The position numbers and the translations under genes are program-made. A stretch of 64,000 nucleotides of DNA from JAVEDQ01 sp963783105. GTDB taxonomy: Bacteria > Actinomycetota > Actinomycetes > Frankiales > Frankiaceae. Of the stretch, positions 41,329 through 51,131 are shown one piece after another; the first letter of the stretch is position 1, and the number at the start of each line of letters is the position of its first letter. The notes below the pieces were generated by a model that had not been told where the DNA came from, made no database searches, and saw only the letters and a program-made list of their open reading frames with translations. The stretch is taken from positions 434,001 to 498,000 of the forward strand of contig CAWAMI010000002.1 of NCBI GenBank assembly GCA_963783105.1, written 5' to 3'.

Positions 41329-41643
41329 GACACTCCTTTTCGAGCCGGCTGTGCCGCTGGATCCCCGTCTACAGCAAGCTCACTCATGCGTCGGCGCTGG
41401 GGAACCATGTGACGAGGGTCCGAGGACGACTGCACGCCGGCGGCGAAGACTCCGACCCGGGTGCGGGCGAGCGGCGAACAGCAGGACGCACCCGGCCACG
41501 GCGGCAGTCACGCAAGCTCATACAGGCCCCCGGCACGAGGACTGGCTGGGAGAGGCTGCAGGCTCAGCCACTGCGACAGTTGTATCACTACACCACCTGT
41601 CTCTCTACACCAGCGCGGGACGGCACCACACCGGCCACCGAAC
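41329..41643. other. intergenic region with TGTATCACTACA motif
   Basis: No convincing gene occurs between qcrB and the FAD/Fe-S gene on the same strand. The stretch must hold the qcrB promoter. It contains the 12-mer TGTATCACTACA at 41581-41592, nearly identical to TGTAGCACTACA at 52530-52541 in another divergent promoter, and a second ACCTGTCTCTCTACACC nearby. Confidence 0.5.
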
Positions 41644-44600
41644 TCAGCCACTCGCGCGGGACAGCCGTGTCGCCAGGGCGGTCGCGCCGGCTGCGACGGC
41701 GGCCGTCGGGAGTCCGATCCGAACCGCTCGGCGCAGGGCTCCGGCCCGCGGGCGATCGGGCGCGGCGGCCTCCGGCCGGTCGCCCGGCGGACCCGAGGGG
41801 CCGTGCTCGCGCGCGAGCTGCATCACCTGGGCGACGTGCAGTCCACGACGACCGACGTCCGCGTCCTCGATCTGGGTCTTGCAGGAGAAGCCGTTGGCCA
41901 CGACGACGGTGCCGGGCTCGGCCTGCCGCACCGCCGGGAGCAGGGCCTGCTCGCCGCAGTCCATCGAGATCTCGTACTTGCCCTTCTCGAAGCCCCACGA
42001 GCCGGCCAGGCCGCAGCAGCCGCCGGTGACGCTGTCCACCGTCAACCCCATCTGCTCCAGCAGCTTCTGCTCCGGGTCGATGCCGCCGGTCGCCCGGTGG
42101 TGGCAGTGGCCCCAGAGCAGCGCGTCCCCGTCGAGCCGGGGCGGCACGATGCCGAAGGTGGTGAAGAACTCGGCGAAGTGGTAGGCGTTCCGGGCCAGCC
42201 GCGAGGCGTCGTCGTCATGCGGCAGCATCTTGACCAGCTCGTCCTTGAACACCGCCAGGCAGCTGGGCTCCATGCCGACCACCGGGGTGCCGGCCCGGAC
42301 CTCATCCCGCAGCACGTCGACCAGCCGGTGCAGGTAGCGCTCCGCCATGTCGAGGAACCCGTAGTCGTAGAGCGGACGTCCGCAGCAGACGTGGGTCTGC
42401 GGCATCACGACCTGCCAGCCGGCGGCTTCGATCGCCTCGACGCAGGCCACCCCGACGTCGGTGTGCAGGTGGTTGTTGAACGTGTCCGGGAAGAGCACGA
42501 CCCGGCGGCCGTTCGGGTTCTTCGTGCCGCCGCGCTCGGCGAACCACTGCTGCAACGTCAGCGGCGCGAAGGAGGGCAGCGGACGCCGTCGGTCCAGCCC
42601 GGCGGCCACCTTGGCCAACCGGGCGAGCGCCGGGGTCTGGGTGACGAGGTTGACCAGTTCCGGCATCCGCGAGACGAGCCGCGACGCCTGGTCGATGAAG
42701 CCGAAGGCGTAGGCGTAGCGGTGTCGCCACCGCCGCAGCGACTTGTAGTGGTGGTAGCGGAACTCCGCCTTGTAGGTGGGCATGTCGACGTCCACCGGGC
42801 AGTCGCTGGTGCAGCCCTTGCAGGCCAAGCAGAGTTCGAGGCCGTCGGCGACCTCCTTCGACTGCCAGCCGTCGGTGATGACCTCACCGCGCAGCATCTC
42901 GAACAGCAGGCGAGCGCGACCACGGGTGCTGTGCTCCTCCTCCCGGGTCACCTGGAAGCTCGGGCACATCGTGAGCTGCGCGTCGGGGACCCGGCACTTG
43001 CCGACGCCGACACAGCGCAGGGTGGCGTGGGCGAAGTCGCCGCCGTCCTGGGTGTAGGCGAACTTCACGTCCGGTCGCCAGGGGTTGTAGTCGACGCCGA
43101 GCTTGAGGTTCTCGTCCAGCCGGTAGGGGTCGACGACCTTTCCGGGGTTCATCTTCCCGTCGGGGTCCCAGATGGCCTTGAACTCGCGCATCGCCTGCAT
43201 GAGCCGCGGGCCGTACTGCTTCTCCAGCAGCTCGGCGCGCTGCTGCCCGTCCCCGTGCTCACCCGAGAGCGTGCCGCCGTAGGACACGACCAGGTCGGCG
43301 GCCTCGTCGAGGAAAGCCCGATAGGTCCGCAGACCCTCGGCGTGCCGTAGATCGAAGTCGATGCGGCTGTGGATGCAGCCCTCGCCGAGGTGGCCGTAGA
43401 TCTGGCCGGGGGTGTCGTACCGGTCGTAGAGCCGCAGCAGGTCGTGGATGTAGTCGCCGGCCTTCTCCGGCGGCACGGCGGAGTCCTCCCAGCCGGGCCA
43501 GTGGTCGTCCCCGTCGGGCGGGAAGGCGGTCGACCCGAGCCCGCTCTCCCGGATCGCCCACAGCTGCTCGCTGCCGCCGCCGTCCTGCTTGCTCTTGGCG
43601 ATGGTCAGGCGGTCCTGCGCGTAGCCCTTCTCCTCCCGCAGCCAGTCACAGAACGCCGAGACCCGCTGCTCGGTCTCCTCCGGGCTGTCCGAACCGAACT
43701 GGACCATCAGCCAAGCCCCGCCCTGCGCGTAGCACGGCAGCTCCTCGAGCCCGGTGATGTTGAGGGACTTCAACTGCTGATCGTGCACCAGCTTGTGGTC
43801 GATGCCCTCCAGGCCGATGGGCTTCCACTCCTGGATCTCGCAGACGTGGGTGGCCGCCTCCGCGACGTCGCCGTAGTGGATCAACACCGTGGTGCGGTGG
43901 AACAGGCCGGGCGTGAGGAGAAGGACCGCCCGGAGTGCGACGACACAGGTACTCTCCGTGCCCACCAGGGCCCGCGCAACGTTGAAGCCCTTCTCGGGCA
44001 GCAGCTCGTCGAGGTTGTAGCCCGACACCCGCCGTGGTAGCTCCTCGACCGGGACGTACCTCTCGCGGATCTCGTCGGCGTAGGTGTCCCGCAGGTCCCG
44101 GAGCTTGGCGTAGATCTCGCCTTTGCGCCCACCCGCGGCGATGATCTCGTCGAGCCGGTCCTCCTCGTTCACCCCGACCCAGAAGCGCTCCCCGTCGTAG
44201 GTGACCACCTCCAGGGCGTGGGTGTTGTCCGACGTCCGGGGACCGGGTCCGTAGTGGCGGGATTGGACGGAGTGGATGCCGCAGGAGTTGTTCCCGATGT
44301 TGCCGCCGATGGTGCAGCGGGAGTGCGACGACGGGTCCGGCCCGAACACGAGGCCGTGCTTCCCGGTCGCCCGGTTCAGTTCCTCGTTGATGACGCCGGG
44401 CTCGGTGGTGACCCGCCGTTTCGCCGCGTCGATCTCCCCGACGGCGGTCAGGTACTTCGAGACGTCGAGAATCACCGCGTGGTTCACGGTCTCGCCGGAG
44501 AGGCTGGTGCCGCCGCCCCGGCAGGTGACCGGGGCCCCGTAGCGGGAGCAGGCCTTCATCGTCTCGACCACGTCGTCCAGCGTCTTCGGGAGGACGACAC

Positions 44601-44796
44601 CGATCGGAACCTGGCGGTAGTTCGAGGAGTCGTTGGCGTACATCGCCAGCGAGCCGGGGTCGAACCGGACCTCGCCCTCGACGTGCCGGCGAAGATGCTC
44701 CTCCAGCCCCCGGACGTTGATCCGGGGGCCGGAGGACGCCGTTGCCGAGCTCCGCTCGCCTTCGGATCTCAGCAACGGCAGGTCGACGGCGGTCAC
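41644..44796 (-). CDS. giant FAD- and Fe-S-binding oxidoreductase (D-lactate dehydrogenase/GlpC-type fusion), paralogue A
   Basis: The 1050-aa product has an N-terminal PCMH-type FAD domain (VTCRGGGTSLSGETVNHAVI; IGNNSCGIHS), then a FAD-linked oxidase C-terminal domain (…VSYGGTLSGEHGDGQQRAELL…). A 4Fe-4S pair region (CLACKGCTSDCPVDVDM) and CCG-type cysteine-rich domains (VCCGRPLYDYG, CCGLAGSWGFEKGKYEIS) follow. Such fusions oxidise D-lactate, D-2-hydroxyacids or similar and pass electrons to quinone. A C-terminal helix (AVRIGLPTAAVAAGATALA) could tether it to the membrane. GTG 44796 overlaps the TGA of the TPP gene, so both form an operon. A full paralogue is at 59139-62282. Confidence 0.93.
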   Translation of the reverse strand: MTAVDLPLLRSEGERSSATASSGPRINVRGLEEHLRRHVEGEVRFDPGSLAMYANDSSNYRQVPIGVVLPKTLDDVVETMKACSRYGAPVTCRGGGTSLSGETVNHAVILDVSKYLTAVGEIDAAKRRVTTEPGVINEELNRATGKHGLVFGPDPSSHSRCTIGGNIGNNSCGIHSVQSRHYGPGPRTSDNTHALEVVTYDGERFWVGVNEEDRLDEIIAAGGRKGEIYAKLRDLRDTYADEIRERYVPVEELPRRVSGYNLDELLPEKGFNVARALVGTESTCVVALRAVLLLTPGLFHRTTVLIHYGDVAEAATHVCEIQEWKPIGLEGIDHKLVHDQQLKSLNITGLEELPCYAQGGAWLMVQFGSDSPEETEQRVSAFCDWLREEKGYAQDRLTIAKSKQDGGGSEQLWAIRESGLGSTAFPPDGDDHWPGWEDSAVPPEKAGDYIHDLLRLYDRYDTPGQIYGHLGEGCIHSRIDFDLRHAEGLRTYRAFLDEAADLVVSYGGTLSGEHGDGQQRAELLEKQYGPRLMQAMREFKAIWDPDGKMNPGKVVDPYRLDENLKLGVDYNPWRPDVKFAYTQDGGDFAHATLRCVGVGKCRVPDAQLTMCPSFQVTREEEHSTRGRARLLFEMLRGEVITDGWQSKEVADGLELCLACKGCTSDCPVDVDMPTYKAEFRYHHYKSLRRWRHRYAYAFGFIDQASRLVSRMPELVNLVTQTPALARLAKVAAGLDRRRPLPSFAPLTLQQWFAERGGTKNPNGRRVVLFPDTFNNHLHTDVGVACVEAIEAAGWQVVMPQTHVCCGRPLYDYGFLDMAERYLHRLVDVLRDEVRAGTPVVGMEPSCLAVFKDELVKMLPHDDDASRLARNAYHFAEFFTTFGIVPPRLDGDALLWGHCHHRATGGIDPEQKLLEQMGLTVDSVTGGCCGLAGSWGFEKGKYEISMDCGEQALLPAVRQAEPGTVVVANGFSCKTQIEDADVGRRGLHVAQVMQLAREHGPSGPPGDRPEAAAPDRPRAGALRRAVRIGLPTAAVAAGATALATRLSRASG

Positions 44797-46613
44797 TGAT
44801 TCCCTCGCTTACCGGGCAGCGCCTCCTTGACCGACTCGGTGAACTCGTGCATGAACCCCTCACCACCCTTGGCGATCACGCCGACCGCCTCGGGGTCGCC
44901 CTTGAGCATCGCCTTGGCCGACTTCTTGCCGAGCTGCTTCTTGATGTGCGGCGGGATGGGCGGGATCTCCTGGTCGGTCTTGACCTCGAGGACACACGGC
45001 CGATCCGCGGCCAGCGCCTCGTCCCAGGCGTCGCCCACCTTCTTCGGCTTGTCCACGAAGATGCCGTGCAGGCCGAGCATCTTCGCGAACTCGGCGTAAG
45101 GGACGTCCGGGATGTACTGGGTGCCGGGGAACTTCGGGTCCCCGGACTCGGCCCGCTGCTCCCAGGTGACCTGGTTCAGGTCCTGGTTGTTGAAGATGCA
45201 GAAGATCAGGGTCGGGTTCTGCGCGGTGAACCGCTCCCAGTAGCGCTTGATGGTGATCAGCTCCAGCATCCCGTTCATCTGGAACGCGCCGTCCCCGACG
45301 AACGCGATGACCGGGCGGTCCGGGTAGGCCAGCTTCGCGCCGATGGCGTACGGGGTGCCCGCGCCCATGGTCGCCAGCGTCCCGGGCAGCGATGCCCGCA
45401 TCCCGCGTCGCAGCTTGAGGTGCTGGGCCCACCAGTTGGTGCCGGAACCGGAGTCGGCGGTGAGGATGACGTCGTCCGGAAGACGTGGCGAGAGCTCGTG
45501 CGCGACGAGCTGCGGGTTGACCGGGTTGGCCTTGTCGTGCGCCCGGTCGTCGAGCACCCGCCACCATTCGGCGACGTCGTGCTCGATCTTCTCCTGCCAC
45601 GAGCGGTCCGACTTGCGCTCCAGGAGCGGCATCAGTGCGGCCAGCGTCTCCTTGGTGTCGCCCACGAGGTTCGCCTGCATGGGGTAGCGGACGCCGATGA
45701 AGCGTGGGTCGATGTCGATCTCGACGCCCTTCGCCTGACCCTCCTCCGGCAGCCACTCCGAGTACGGGAAGCTCGTCCCGATCATGAACAGCGTGTCGCA
45801 GCCCTTCATCAGCTCGTAGCTGGCGGTGGAGCCGAGCAGGCCGATCGGACCGGTGACGTAGGGCAGCTCGTCGGGAAGCACCTCCCGTCCGAGGAGGGCC
45901 TTCGCGACACCGGCGCCGAGCAGGTCCGCGACCTGCTCCAGCTGGTCCCCGCAACCGGCGGCGCCCTGCCCGACGAGCATGGCCACCCGCTCGCCCTCGT
46001 TGAGGATCTGAGCGGCCTTGCGCAGCTCGCTGTCCGGCGGGATCACCCGGGGCTTGGCGTAGCCGATGCTGGTGTAGACGGCCCCGTGGACCCGGGGCGG
46101 AGACGGCTCGGCCTCGGCCTCCTGGACGTCGACCGGGAAGATGACCGTGGCCACCGTGCGCTGGGAGCTGGCCACCTTGATCGCGCGGTCGATCACGGAG
46201 CGCGCCTGGGCCGGGTGCATGACGGTCTGGACGAACTCGGAGACGTCCGAGAACAGGATCTGCGGATCGATTTCCTGCTGGTAGTGGGCACCGAGGGAGA
46301 AGCGCTTCTGCTGACCGACGATCGCCAGCACCGGCTGGTGGTCGAGCTTGGCGTCGTAGAGGCCGTTCAGCAGGTGGATCGCCCCACCGCCCGAGGTCGC
46401 CATGCAGCATCCGACCTCGCCGGTGAACTTGGCGTGGGCGGTGGCCATGAAGGCGCCCATCTCCTCATGCCGGGGCTGAATGATCTCCGGGTCACCCTTG
46501 GCGCGATCGAGGGCACCGAGGAACCCGTTGATGCCGTCACCCGGATAGCCGTAGATGCGGTGGATCCCCCACTCCGAGAGGCGGGACAGGACGTAGTCAG
46601 CTACCTGGGGCAC
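44793..46613 (-). CDS. thiamine-pyrophosphate-dependent enzyme (pyruvate oxidase/acetolactate synthase-like), paralogue A
   Basis: The 606-aa product starts at GTG 46613 behind GGAGGAGGCATC; a longer frame reaches ATG 46706 but the paralogue supports the shorter start. Motifs: VADYVLSRLSEWGIHRIYG, the activating Glu region IQPRHEEMGAFMA, GAIHLLNGLYDAKLDHQPVL, VVGDTKETLAALMP and the TPP-Mg site VGDGAFQMNGMLELITI with a downstream Asn (FNNQDLNQV). This family includes pyruvate oxidase, which decarboxylates pyruvate and feeds electrons onward. GTGA overlap with the FAD/Fe-S gene suggests a joint pathway, such as lactate/pyruvate oxidation. Confidence 0.92.
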   Translation of the reverse strand: MPQVADYVLSRLSEWGIHRIYGYPGDGINGFLGALDRAKGDPEIIQPRHEEMGAFMATAHAKFTGEVGCCMATSGGGAIHLLNGLYDAKLDHQPVLAIVGQQKRFSLGAHYQQEIDPQILFSDVSEFVQTVMHPAQARSVIDRAIKVASSQRTVATVIFPVDVQEAEAEPSPPRVHGAVYTSIGYAKPRVIPPDSELRKAAQILNEGERVAMLVGQGAAGCGDQLEQVADLLGAGVAKALLGREVLPDELPYVTGPIGLLGSTASYELMKGCDTLFMIGTSFPYSEWLPEEGQAKGVEIDIDPRFIGVRYPMQANLVGDTKETLAALMPLLERKSDRSWQEKIEHDVAEWWRVLDDRAHDKANPVNPQLVAHELSPRLPDDVILTADSGSGTNWWAQHLKLRRGMRASLPGTLATMGAGTPYAIGAKLAYPDRPVIAFVGDGAFQMNGMLELITIKRYWERFTAQNPTLIFCIFNNQDLNQVTWEQRAESGDPKFPGTQYIPDVPYAEFAKMLGLHGIFVDKPKKVGDAWDEALAADRPCVLEVKTDQEIPPIPPHIKKQLGKKSAKAMLKGDPEAVGVIAKGGEGFMHEFTESVKEALPGKRGNQ

Positions 46614-46692
46614 GATGCCTCCTCCGGATCGACTCCCCACCGAGACGCCGCCGGCCGACGTGTCACTCAGCGTGGACGGAACCTGTTGTTGC

Positions 46693-46735
46693 TTGAGTAC
46701 GAGCATTGTTCTACAACGATTGTTGCCGTACTCAA
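46693..46735. promoter_or_regulatory. 9-bp inverted repeat in divergent promoter
   Basis: TTGAGTACG (46693-46701) and CGTACTCAA (46727-46735) are perfect inverted copies 25 bp apart. Between them lies a smaller dyad CAACGATTGTTG (46714-46725). The block lies 80 bp upstream of the TPP gene and 48 bp upstream of the enolase-superfamily gene, so a regulator binding there could control both. The stretch is AT-richer than its surroundings. Confidence 0.5.
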
Positions 46736-46782
46736 ACAGTTGCTACGGGCCTAGCATTGCCCCAGCGAGGTAAGCCGACACC

Positions 46783-47892
46783 ATGACCCGGCACAGCCCG
46801 CCTCCGACCGTGGCGTCCGTACAAGCAGCCGCTTACACGATCCCGACCGCGACCCCGGAGTCCGACGGGACGCTGACGTGGGACTCGACCACGCTCGTTC
46901 TCGTGACGGTCGAGGCAGGCGGTCGCACCGGCGTCGGCTACACCTACGCCCCGCCCGCGACCGCCGCGGTCGTGTCGCAGACCCTGGCAGGTGTGGTGGA
47001 GGGCCGGGACGCCACGACCCCGGCCGCCTCCTGGGCCGCCATGCATGCCGCGGTCCGCAACGCGGGACGACCGGGAGTCGTCGCCGAGGCCATCTCCGCG
47101 GTCGACATCGCACTCTGGGACCTGCACGCGCGTCTGATGGACGTGTCCCTGCCCGTGGCGATCGGCGCGGTCCACGACGGCACGCCCGTCTACGGCAGCG
47201 GCGGGTTCACCTCGTATGACAACCAGACCCTGGTGGAGCAGCTCTCCGGCTGGGTCGAGGCCGGCATCCCCCGCGTGAAGATCAAGGTCGGTCGACACCC
47301 GGAGGAGGACCCGGGCCGGCTGGCGGCCGCCCGCGGCGCCATCGGCGACGACGTCGAGTTGTTCGTCGACGCCAACGGTGCCTACACGCGGAAGCAGGCG
47401 CTTCTCTGGGCTCAGCGCTTCGCCGACGCCGGCGTCCGATGGCTGGAGGAGCCGGTCAGCTCGGACGATCTCGCCGGGTTGCACCTGTTGCGCGACCGCG
47501 GGCCTGGCGGACTCGACATCGCAGCCGGTGAGTACGGCTACGACCTGCCGTACTTCTCCACGATGCTGGCGGCGGAAGCGGTCGACTGCCTGCAGGCCGA
47601 CGTCACCCGCTGCGGCGGGATCACCGCGCTGCTCCGCGTGTCCGCCTTGTGTGACGCCCGGAGCATCGACCTGTCCCTGCACTGCGCCCCGCAGGTCTCC
47701 GGTCAGGTCGGGACCGCGGTGTGGCACCTACGCCACCTCGAGTACTTCTACGACCACGTGCGCATCGAGGGCATGGCGTTCGACGGGGTGCTCCCCCCGG
47801 GCCCGGACGGGGTCCTGCGGCCGGACCGGAGCCGCCCCGGCCTGGGGCTCGAGGTGCGGAGCTCCGACCTGGAACGGTTCCGCGTCTCGTGA
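46783..47892 (+). CDS. enolase-superfamily dehydratase/racemase (mandelate racemase/muconate lactonizing enzyme type)
   Basis: The 369-aa product has the capping domain (about 1-130) and the barrel with KxK base motif RVKIKVGRH, metal ligands in FVDANGAYTRKQ and WLEEPVSSDD, then AAGEYGYDLPYFS and DVTRCGGITALLRV, and His in SLHCAPQVSG. These residues abstract a proton alpha to a carboxylate. Members act as sugar-acid dehydratases, racemases or cycloisomerases; the specific reaction cannot be read. It is divergent from the TPP gene and shares its control region. Confidence 0.9.
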   Translation: MTRHSPPPTVASVQAAAYTIPTATPESDGTLTWDSTTLVLVTVEAGGRTGVGYTYAPPATAAVVSQTLAGVVEGRDATTPAASWAAMHAAVRNAGRPGVVAEAISAVDIALWDLHARLMDVSLPVAIGAVHDGTPVYGSGGFTSYDNQTLVEQLSGWVEAGIPRVKIKVGRHPEEDPGRLAAARGAIGDDVELFVDANGAYTRKQALLWAQRFADAGVRWLEEPVSSDDLAGLHLLRDRGPGGLDIAAGEYGYDLPYFSTMLAAEAVDCLQADVTRCGGITALLRVSALCDARSIDLSLHCAPQVSGQVGTAVWHLRHLEYFYDHVRIEGMAFDGVLPPGPDGVLRPDRSRPGLGLEVRSSDLERFRVS

Positions 47893-47929
47893 ACTCCTCC
47901 CGTTCCTCCTCCCCGGCCTCGCGGGTCGT

Positions 47930-48682
47930 TCAGCACGAGCCTCCCTTCTTCGGCTTGCGACATCGGCCGTCGTTGCCGTGGCTGGCGTCGACATCGACGT
48001 AGTCCTGGCCGGAGAGCCGCTGGATGGCGTGCATCAGGTCGTCCGTACGGGCTCGCAGCAGTGCCGGGTCGTCGATCGGGAACTGCCGACCACTCCAGGA
48101 CATCGGGGCCCCGAAGTGCACCTCGTTGCGCCGGAGCGACAGGTGGCGGGTCCCGTCGGCCTCGTAGCGGAAGACGCCTTTCGTCGCGCAGGGAATGACC
48201 GGAGCGCCCGAGACGCCGGCCATCCGGACGATGCCGGTACGCCCGCGGTGCAGCCGGCCGTCCCGAGCCCGGGTCCCCTCGGGGAAGACACCGAGCAGGT
48301 GCCCCTCGGCCAACAGCCGGGCCGCGGTGTCGAGAGCCGGATTCCCCGCTCCGCGCCCGGAACGGTCCACGGGAATCTGCCCCGTGGCCGAGAAGAACCA
48401 CCGGCTGAGCACACCCAACGGACCCGACCCGACGAACAGGTCCGACTTGGCCAGGAACACGACGCGACGCCGGAGGATCACCACGGGCATGAGGATCCAG
48501 TCGAGCCAGGAGGTGTGGTTGCTGGCGAGGATCGCCGGTCCCGACCTGGGCACGTGCCGCCGACCGGACACGTGCGGACGGAAGAACAGATGCAACGGCA
48601 CCGTCAGCGTGACCTTGATGATCCAATAGAGATAAGCGGTCCGGGAGACCGGCGCGGGCGGTCGCGCGTTGTCGTCGGCCAT
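47930..48682 (-). CDS. plsC: PlsC-like 1-acyl-sn-glycerol-3-phosphate acyltransferase
   Basis: The 250-aa product has one N-terminal membrane helix (about 15-35) and acyltransferase motifs I NHTSWLDW (HX4D), II GQIPVDRSGRG, III GVFPEGTRAR and IV APVIPCATKG. It transfers a fatty acyl chain to lysophosphatidic acid on the inner face of the membrane. The Cys/Lys-rich C-terminal tail is unusual. It is divergent from a second, larger acyltransferase with a 250-bp gap in between that holds no gene. Confidence 0.9.
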   Translation of the reverse strand: MADDNARPPAPVSRTAYLYWIIKVTLTVPLHLFFRPHVSGRRHVPRSGPAILASNHTSWLDWILMPVVILRRRVVFLAKSDLFVGSGPLGVLSRWFFSATGQIPVDRSGRGAGNPALDTAARLLAEGHLLGVFPEGTRARDGRLHRGRTGIVRMAGVSGAPVIPCATKGVFRYEADGTRHLSLRRNEVHFGAPMSWSGRQFPIDDPALLRARTDDLMHAIQRLSGQDYVDVDASHGNDGRCRKPKKGGSC

Positions 48683-48932
48683 CGGCTCTCCGTGCCCAGC
48701 CCTTCTTCGCTGCTTGTCGAGGAAACGGCCATGTGCGGCACGCCCACCGGATCTCGACTCGGGGCCGGGCTGTCCCTACCGAAAGGATCGCAGGAGGCGA
48801 CGCTAGCCCACCGGGTGGACGATTGTGGCTGGCGGCTGCTGCGGCGGGCGCGATCTCGTCGGGTGAAGGCGCAGCACGGGCGAGCCCGGATAGTTGTGGT
48901 GATGCATCAGTAGGCCGGGTACAACCATCGAC

Positions 48933-49814
48933 ATGTCGGATCTCGACACCGAACACGACGACCACTACGTCCGGAGGTCGCCAGCTGCCGGGCGCGGCGG
49001 GCATCCGCGCCTGCGACGCCGGCTGGAAAGGGCCGGACGCGACCCGGAGCGCGACGACCCGCCGAGGCACCGGCGGGAACCGTTCAGCGTCCGCCTGATC
49101 GGAGGAGTGTTCGCGAGCAGCGGGCCCCTGCTGGCCGACATCCGCACCTCGGGGTCCGAACACATACCGCCCCAGGGGCCGCTCGTCGTCGCGAGCAACC
49201 ACATCTCCGATCTCGACCCTTTCCTGCTCGGCAGGATCCTCGTCCGGCGCGGGCGGTACCCGCACTTCCTCACCAAGGAGGAGGTCTTCCGGGTCCCCCT
49301 GCTCGGCGACGTGCTCGCCCGCGGCCAGCAGCTCGAGGTCCGCCGCGGGACCCCGGCCGCCGGGAACGTCCTCGAGGAGGCCGCCGTCCTGTTGGCCCGG
49401 AACGAGGTGGTCGCCCTCTACCCGGAGGGCAAGGAGACGCTCGACCCGGACTACTGGCCGCAGCAGGGCCGGCCGGGGGCGGCCGCCCTGGCGCTCGCCA
49501 CCGGCGCGCCCGTGCTGCCGGTGGCGGTGTGGGGCACCCAGGAAATCCGGGGACATCAGCACAGCCTCAAGCTGCTTCCTCAGCGCACGGTCACCCTGGC
49601 GTTCGGTGAGCCGCTCCGGCTGGACTCCTACCGAGGCTCCCGGTGGACGAACGAGGTCCTCGACGCCGCCACGGACGAGATCGTCCGCGCCATCCTCGAT
49701 CTGCTGCTCCCCCTCCGGCCGGATGGTCCGCCGGAGGACGTGACCGAGGGCCGACCCGGCTGGGATCCCGCTGAAGCGGAGCGCCGTGCACGCGAGGTTG
49801 CGCTGCCCGGCTGA
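48933..49814 (+). CDS. lysophospholipid acyltransferase family protein (larger, N-terminally extended)
   Basis: The 293-aa product starts at ATG 48933. A ~45-residue polar Arg/Pro/Asp-rich head (MSDLDTEHDDHYVRR…) precedes the acyltransferase domain with NHISDLDPFLLG (HX4D; motif I), TKEEVFRVPLLGDVL, VALYPEGKET and PVLPVAVWG. The end has helices and a charged tail. It should acylate a lysolipid or sterol/sugar alcohol. It pairs with the divergent plsC gene; the two may act on different acceptors of the same lipid. Confidence 0.85.
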   Translation: MSDLDTEHDDHYVRRSPAAGRGGHPRLRRRLERAGRDPERDDPPRHRREPFSVRLIGGVFASSGPLLADIRTSGSEHIPPQGPLVVASNHISDLDPFLLGRILVRRGRYPHFLTKEEVFRVPLLGDVLARGQQLEVRRGTPAAGNVLEEAAVLLARNEVVALYPEGKETLDPDYWPQQGRPGAAALALATGAPVLPVAVWGTQEIRGHQHSLKLLPQRTVTLAFGEPLRLDSYRGSRWTNEVLDAATDEIVRAILDLLLPLRPDGPPEDVTEGRPGWDPAEAERRAREVALPG

Positions 49815-49832
49815 CCCGGGCGCGCACGGCCC

Positions 49833-51131
49833 CTACAGCCGCTCGGGGCTGATGCGCAGGAACAGGGGCAGCGACGCGAGAGCCGCGACGCCCACCAGCA
49901 GCCACATCGCCGCGTAGCCGTGCGTGCTCTGCAGCAGCCCACGGTCGGCCACGATCACCAGCCCGGCGACGACCGGTCCCAGTGTCGCCCCCAGACCACG
50001 GAAGAACCCGTACAGGCCGGTCGCCGCCCCGTGGTGCTCGGCCCCCACGAGCCGCATCACCACCGAGAACTCGAGCGTCATCGTCGTGGCCGCCCCGGCA
50101 GCGACCAGCGGGATGAAACCCACGACCCAGGTCTGCTGCGTGACACCGGGCAGCAGGAGACCGGCGCCGTAGACGAGCACGGCGACGAGCAGGACCCGGC
50201 GGTGGCCGACCCGGTCCGCGAGCCGTCCGGACAGGGGGGCCATCACGAAACCGACCGCTGCCAGCGGGAAGATCACCAGGGACACGAACTCCGTCGTGCG
50301 ACCGAGCCCCTCCACGAAGAAGAGGACGACGAAGGCGCGCAGGCCGGACAGCGCCACGTTCCAGAGCACAACCGCCGCCATGAGCAGGCGCACGTTGCGG
50401 TCCTGCAGCAGTCTGCGTGAGGTGCCGAGGGTCTGTTGGACGCCCTCGGCGGAGCGGACCACCGGCTGCTGCTTGCTGTCCGCGAGGTGCCGGAGGAAGT
50501 ACACCGACGTCCCGAGCACGAGTCCGGCGCCGACGGCGAACGGCACCGCCTGACCGGCGCCGAGCAGCACCCCGCCGAGCACGAGGGCGGTACCGCTGCC
50601 GATCAGCCGCCAGGTGCTCTCCGCACTACGCGAGCGGCCGCTCTGATCGTCCGGAACCAGATCCGGATAGATGGCCCAGTACGGCGAGAGGTAGACGTAG
50701 TACGCCACGTAGAACACGGCGACCGCCGCGCCCACCGCGACGACCGAGCGCAACAGCGGCCCGGCGACCGCCAGCACCACCAGGGACGCGGCGCAGGCGA
50801 TCGCGGCTCCGCGGATGTAGCGCAGCCGGTCTGCGACGGTTGAGCTCACCTGATCGGAGCGCGCACCCACGACCAGCGGCAGGAAGACACCGAACAGTCC
50901 CTCGCCGCCGACCAGCATTCCGGCGACGATCGGCCCGCCCAGGGGTGACACCACCACCGGCAGGTAGGTGGAGATCGCCGTCACCGCGAACGTGAGGCCC
51001 AGCGCCGGCAGGCCGAGCAGGATCAGGAATCCGCGGCTGCGGCGGGGACGGGTCGGCTGCTGCCGCACGTCCCCGGGCCCGGAGCGGTCAGCGACCTCGG
51101 TGGGGCGCTCGTCGGCGTCGAGGTCAGGCAT
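49833..51131 (-). CDS. MFS transporter
   Basis: The 432-aa product has twelve predicted helices. The loop 2-3 region (PLVVGARSDQVSST) and loop 8-9 region (GRLADRVGHRRVLL) resemble MFS motif A. The N-terminal ~30 residues are polar. The substrate (drug or metabolite) is unknown; motif C is not evident. It shares 8 bp with the upstream MFS gene (51124-51131), so the two carriers are made from one mRNA and may form an export pair. It converges on the acyltransferase gene with an 18-bp gap. Confidence 0.85.
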   Translation of the reverse strand: MPDLDADERPTEVADRSGPGDVRQQPTRPRRSRGFLILLGLPALGLTFAVTAISTYLPVVVSPLGGPIVAGMLVGGEGLFGVFLPLVVGARSDQVSSTVADRLRYIRGAAIACAASLVVLAVAGPLLRSVVAVGAAVAVFYVAYYVYLSPYWAIYPDLVPDDQSGRSRSAESTWRLIGSGTALVLGGVLLGAGQAVPFAVGAGLVLGTSVYFLRHLADSKQQPVVRSAEGVQQTLGTSRRLLQDRNVRLLMAAVVLWNVALSGLRAFVVLFFVEGLGRTTEFVSLVIFPLAAVGFVMAPLSGRLADRVGHRRVLLVAVLVYGAGLLLPGVTQQTWVVGFIPLVAAGAATTMTLEFSVVMRLVGAEHHGAATGLYGFFRGLGATLGPVVAGLVIVADRGLLQSTHGYAAMWLLVGVAALASLPLFLRISPERL

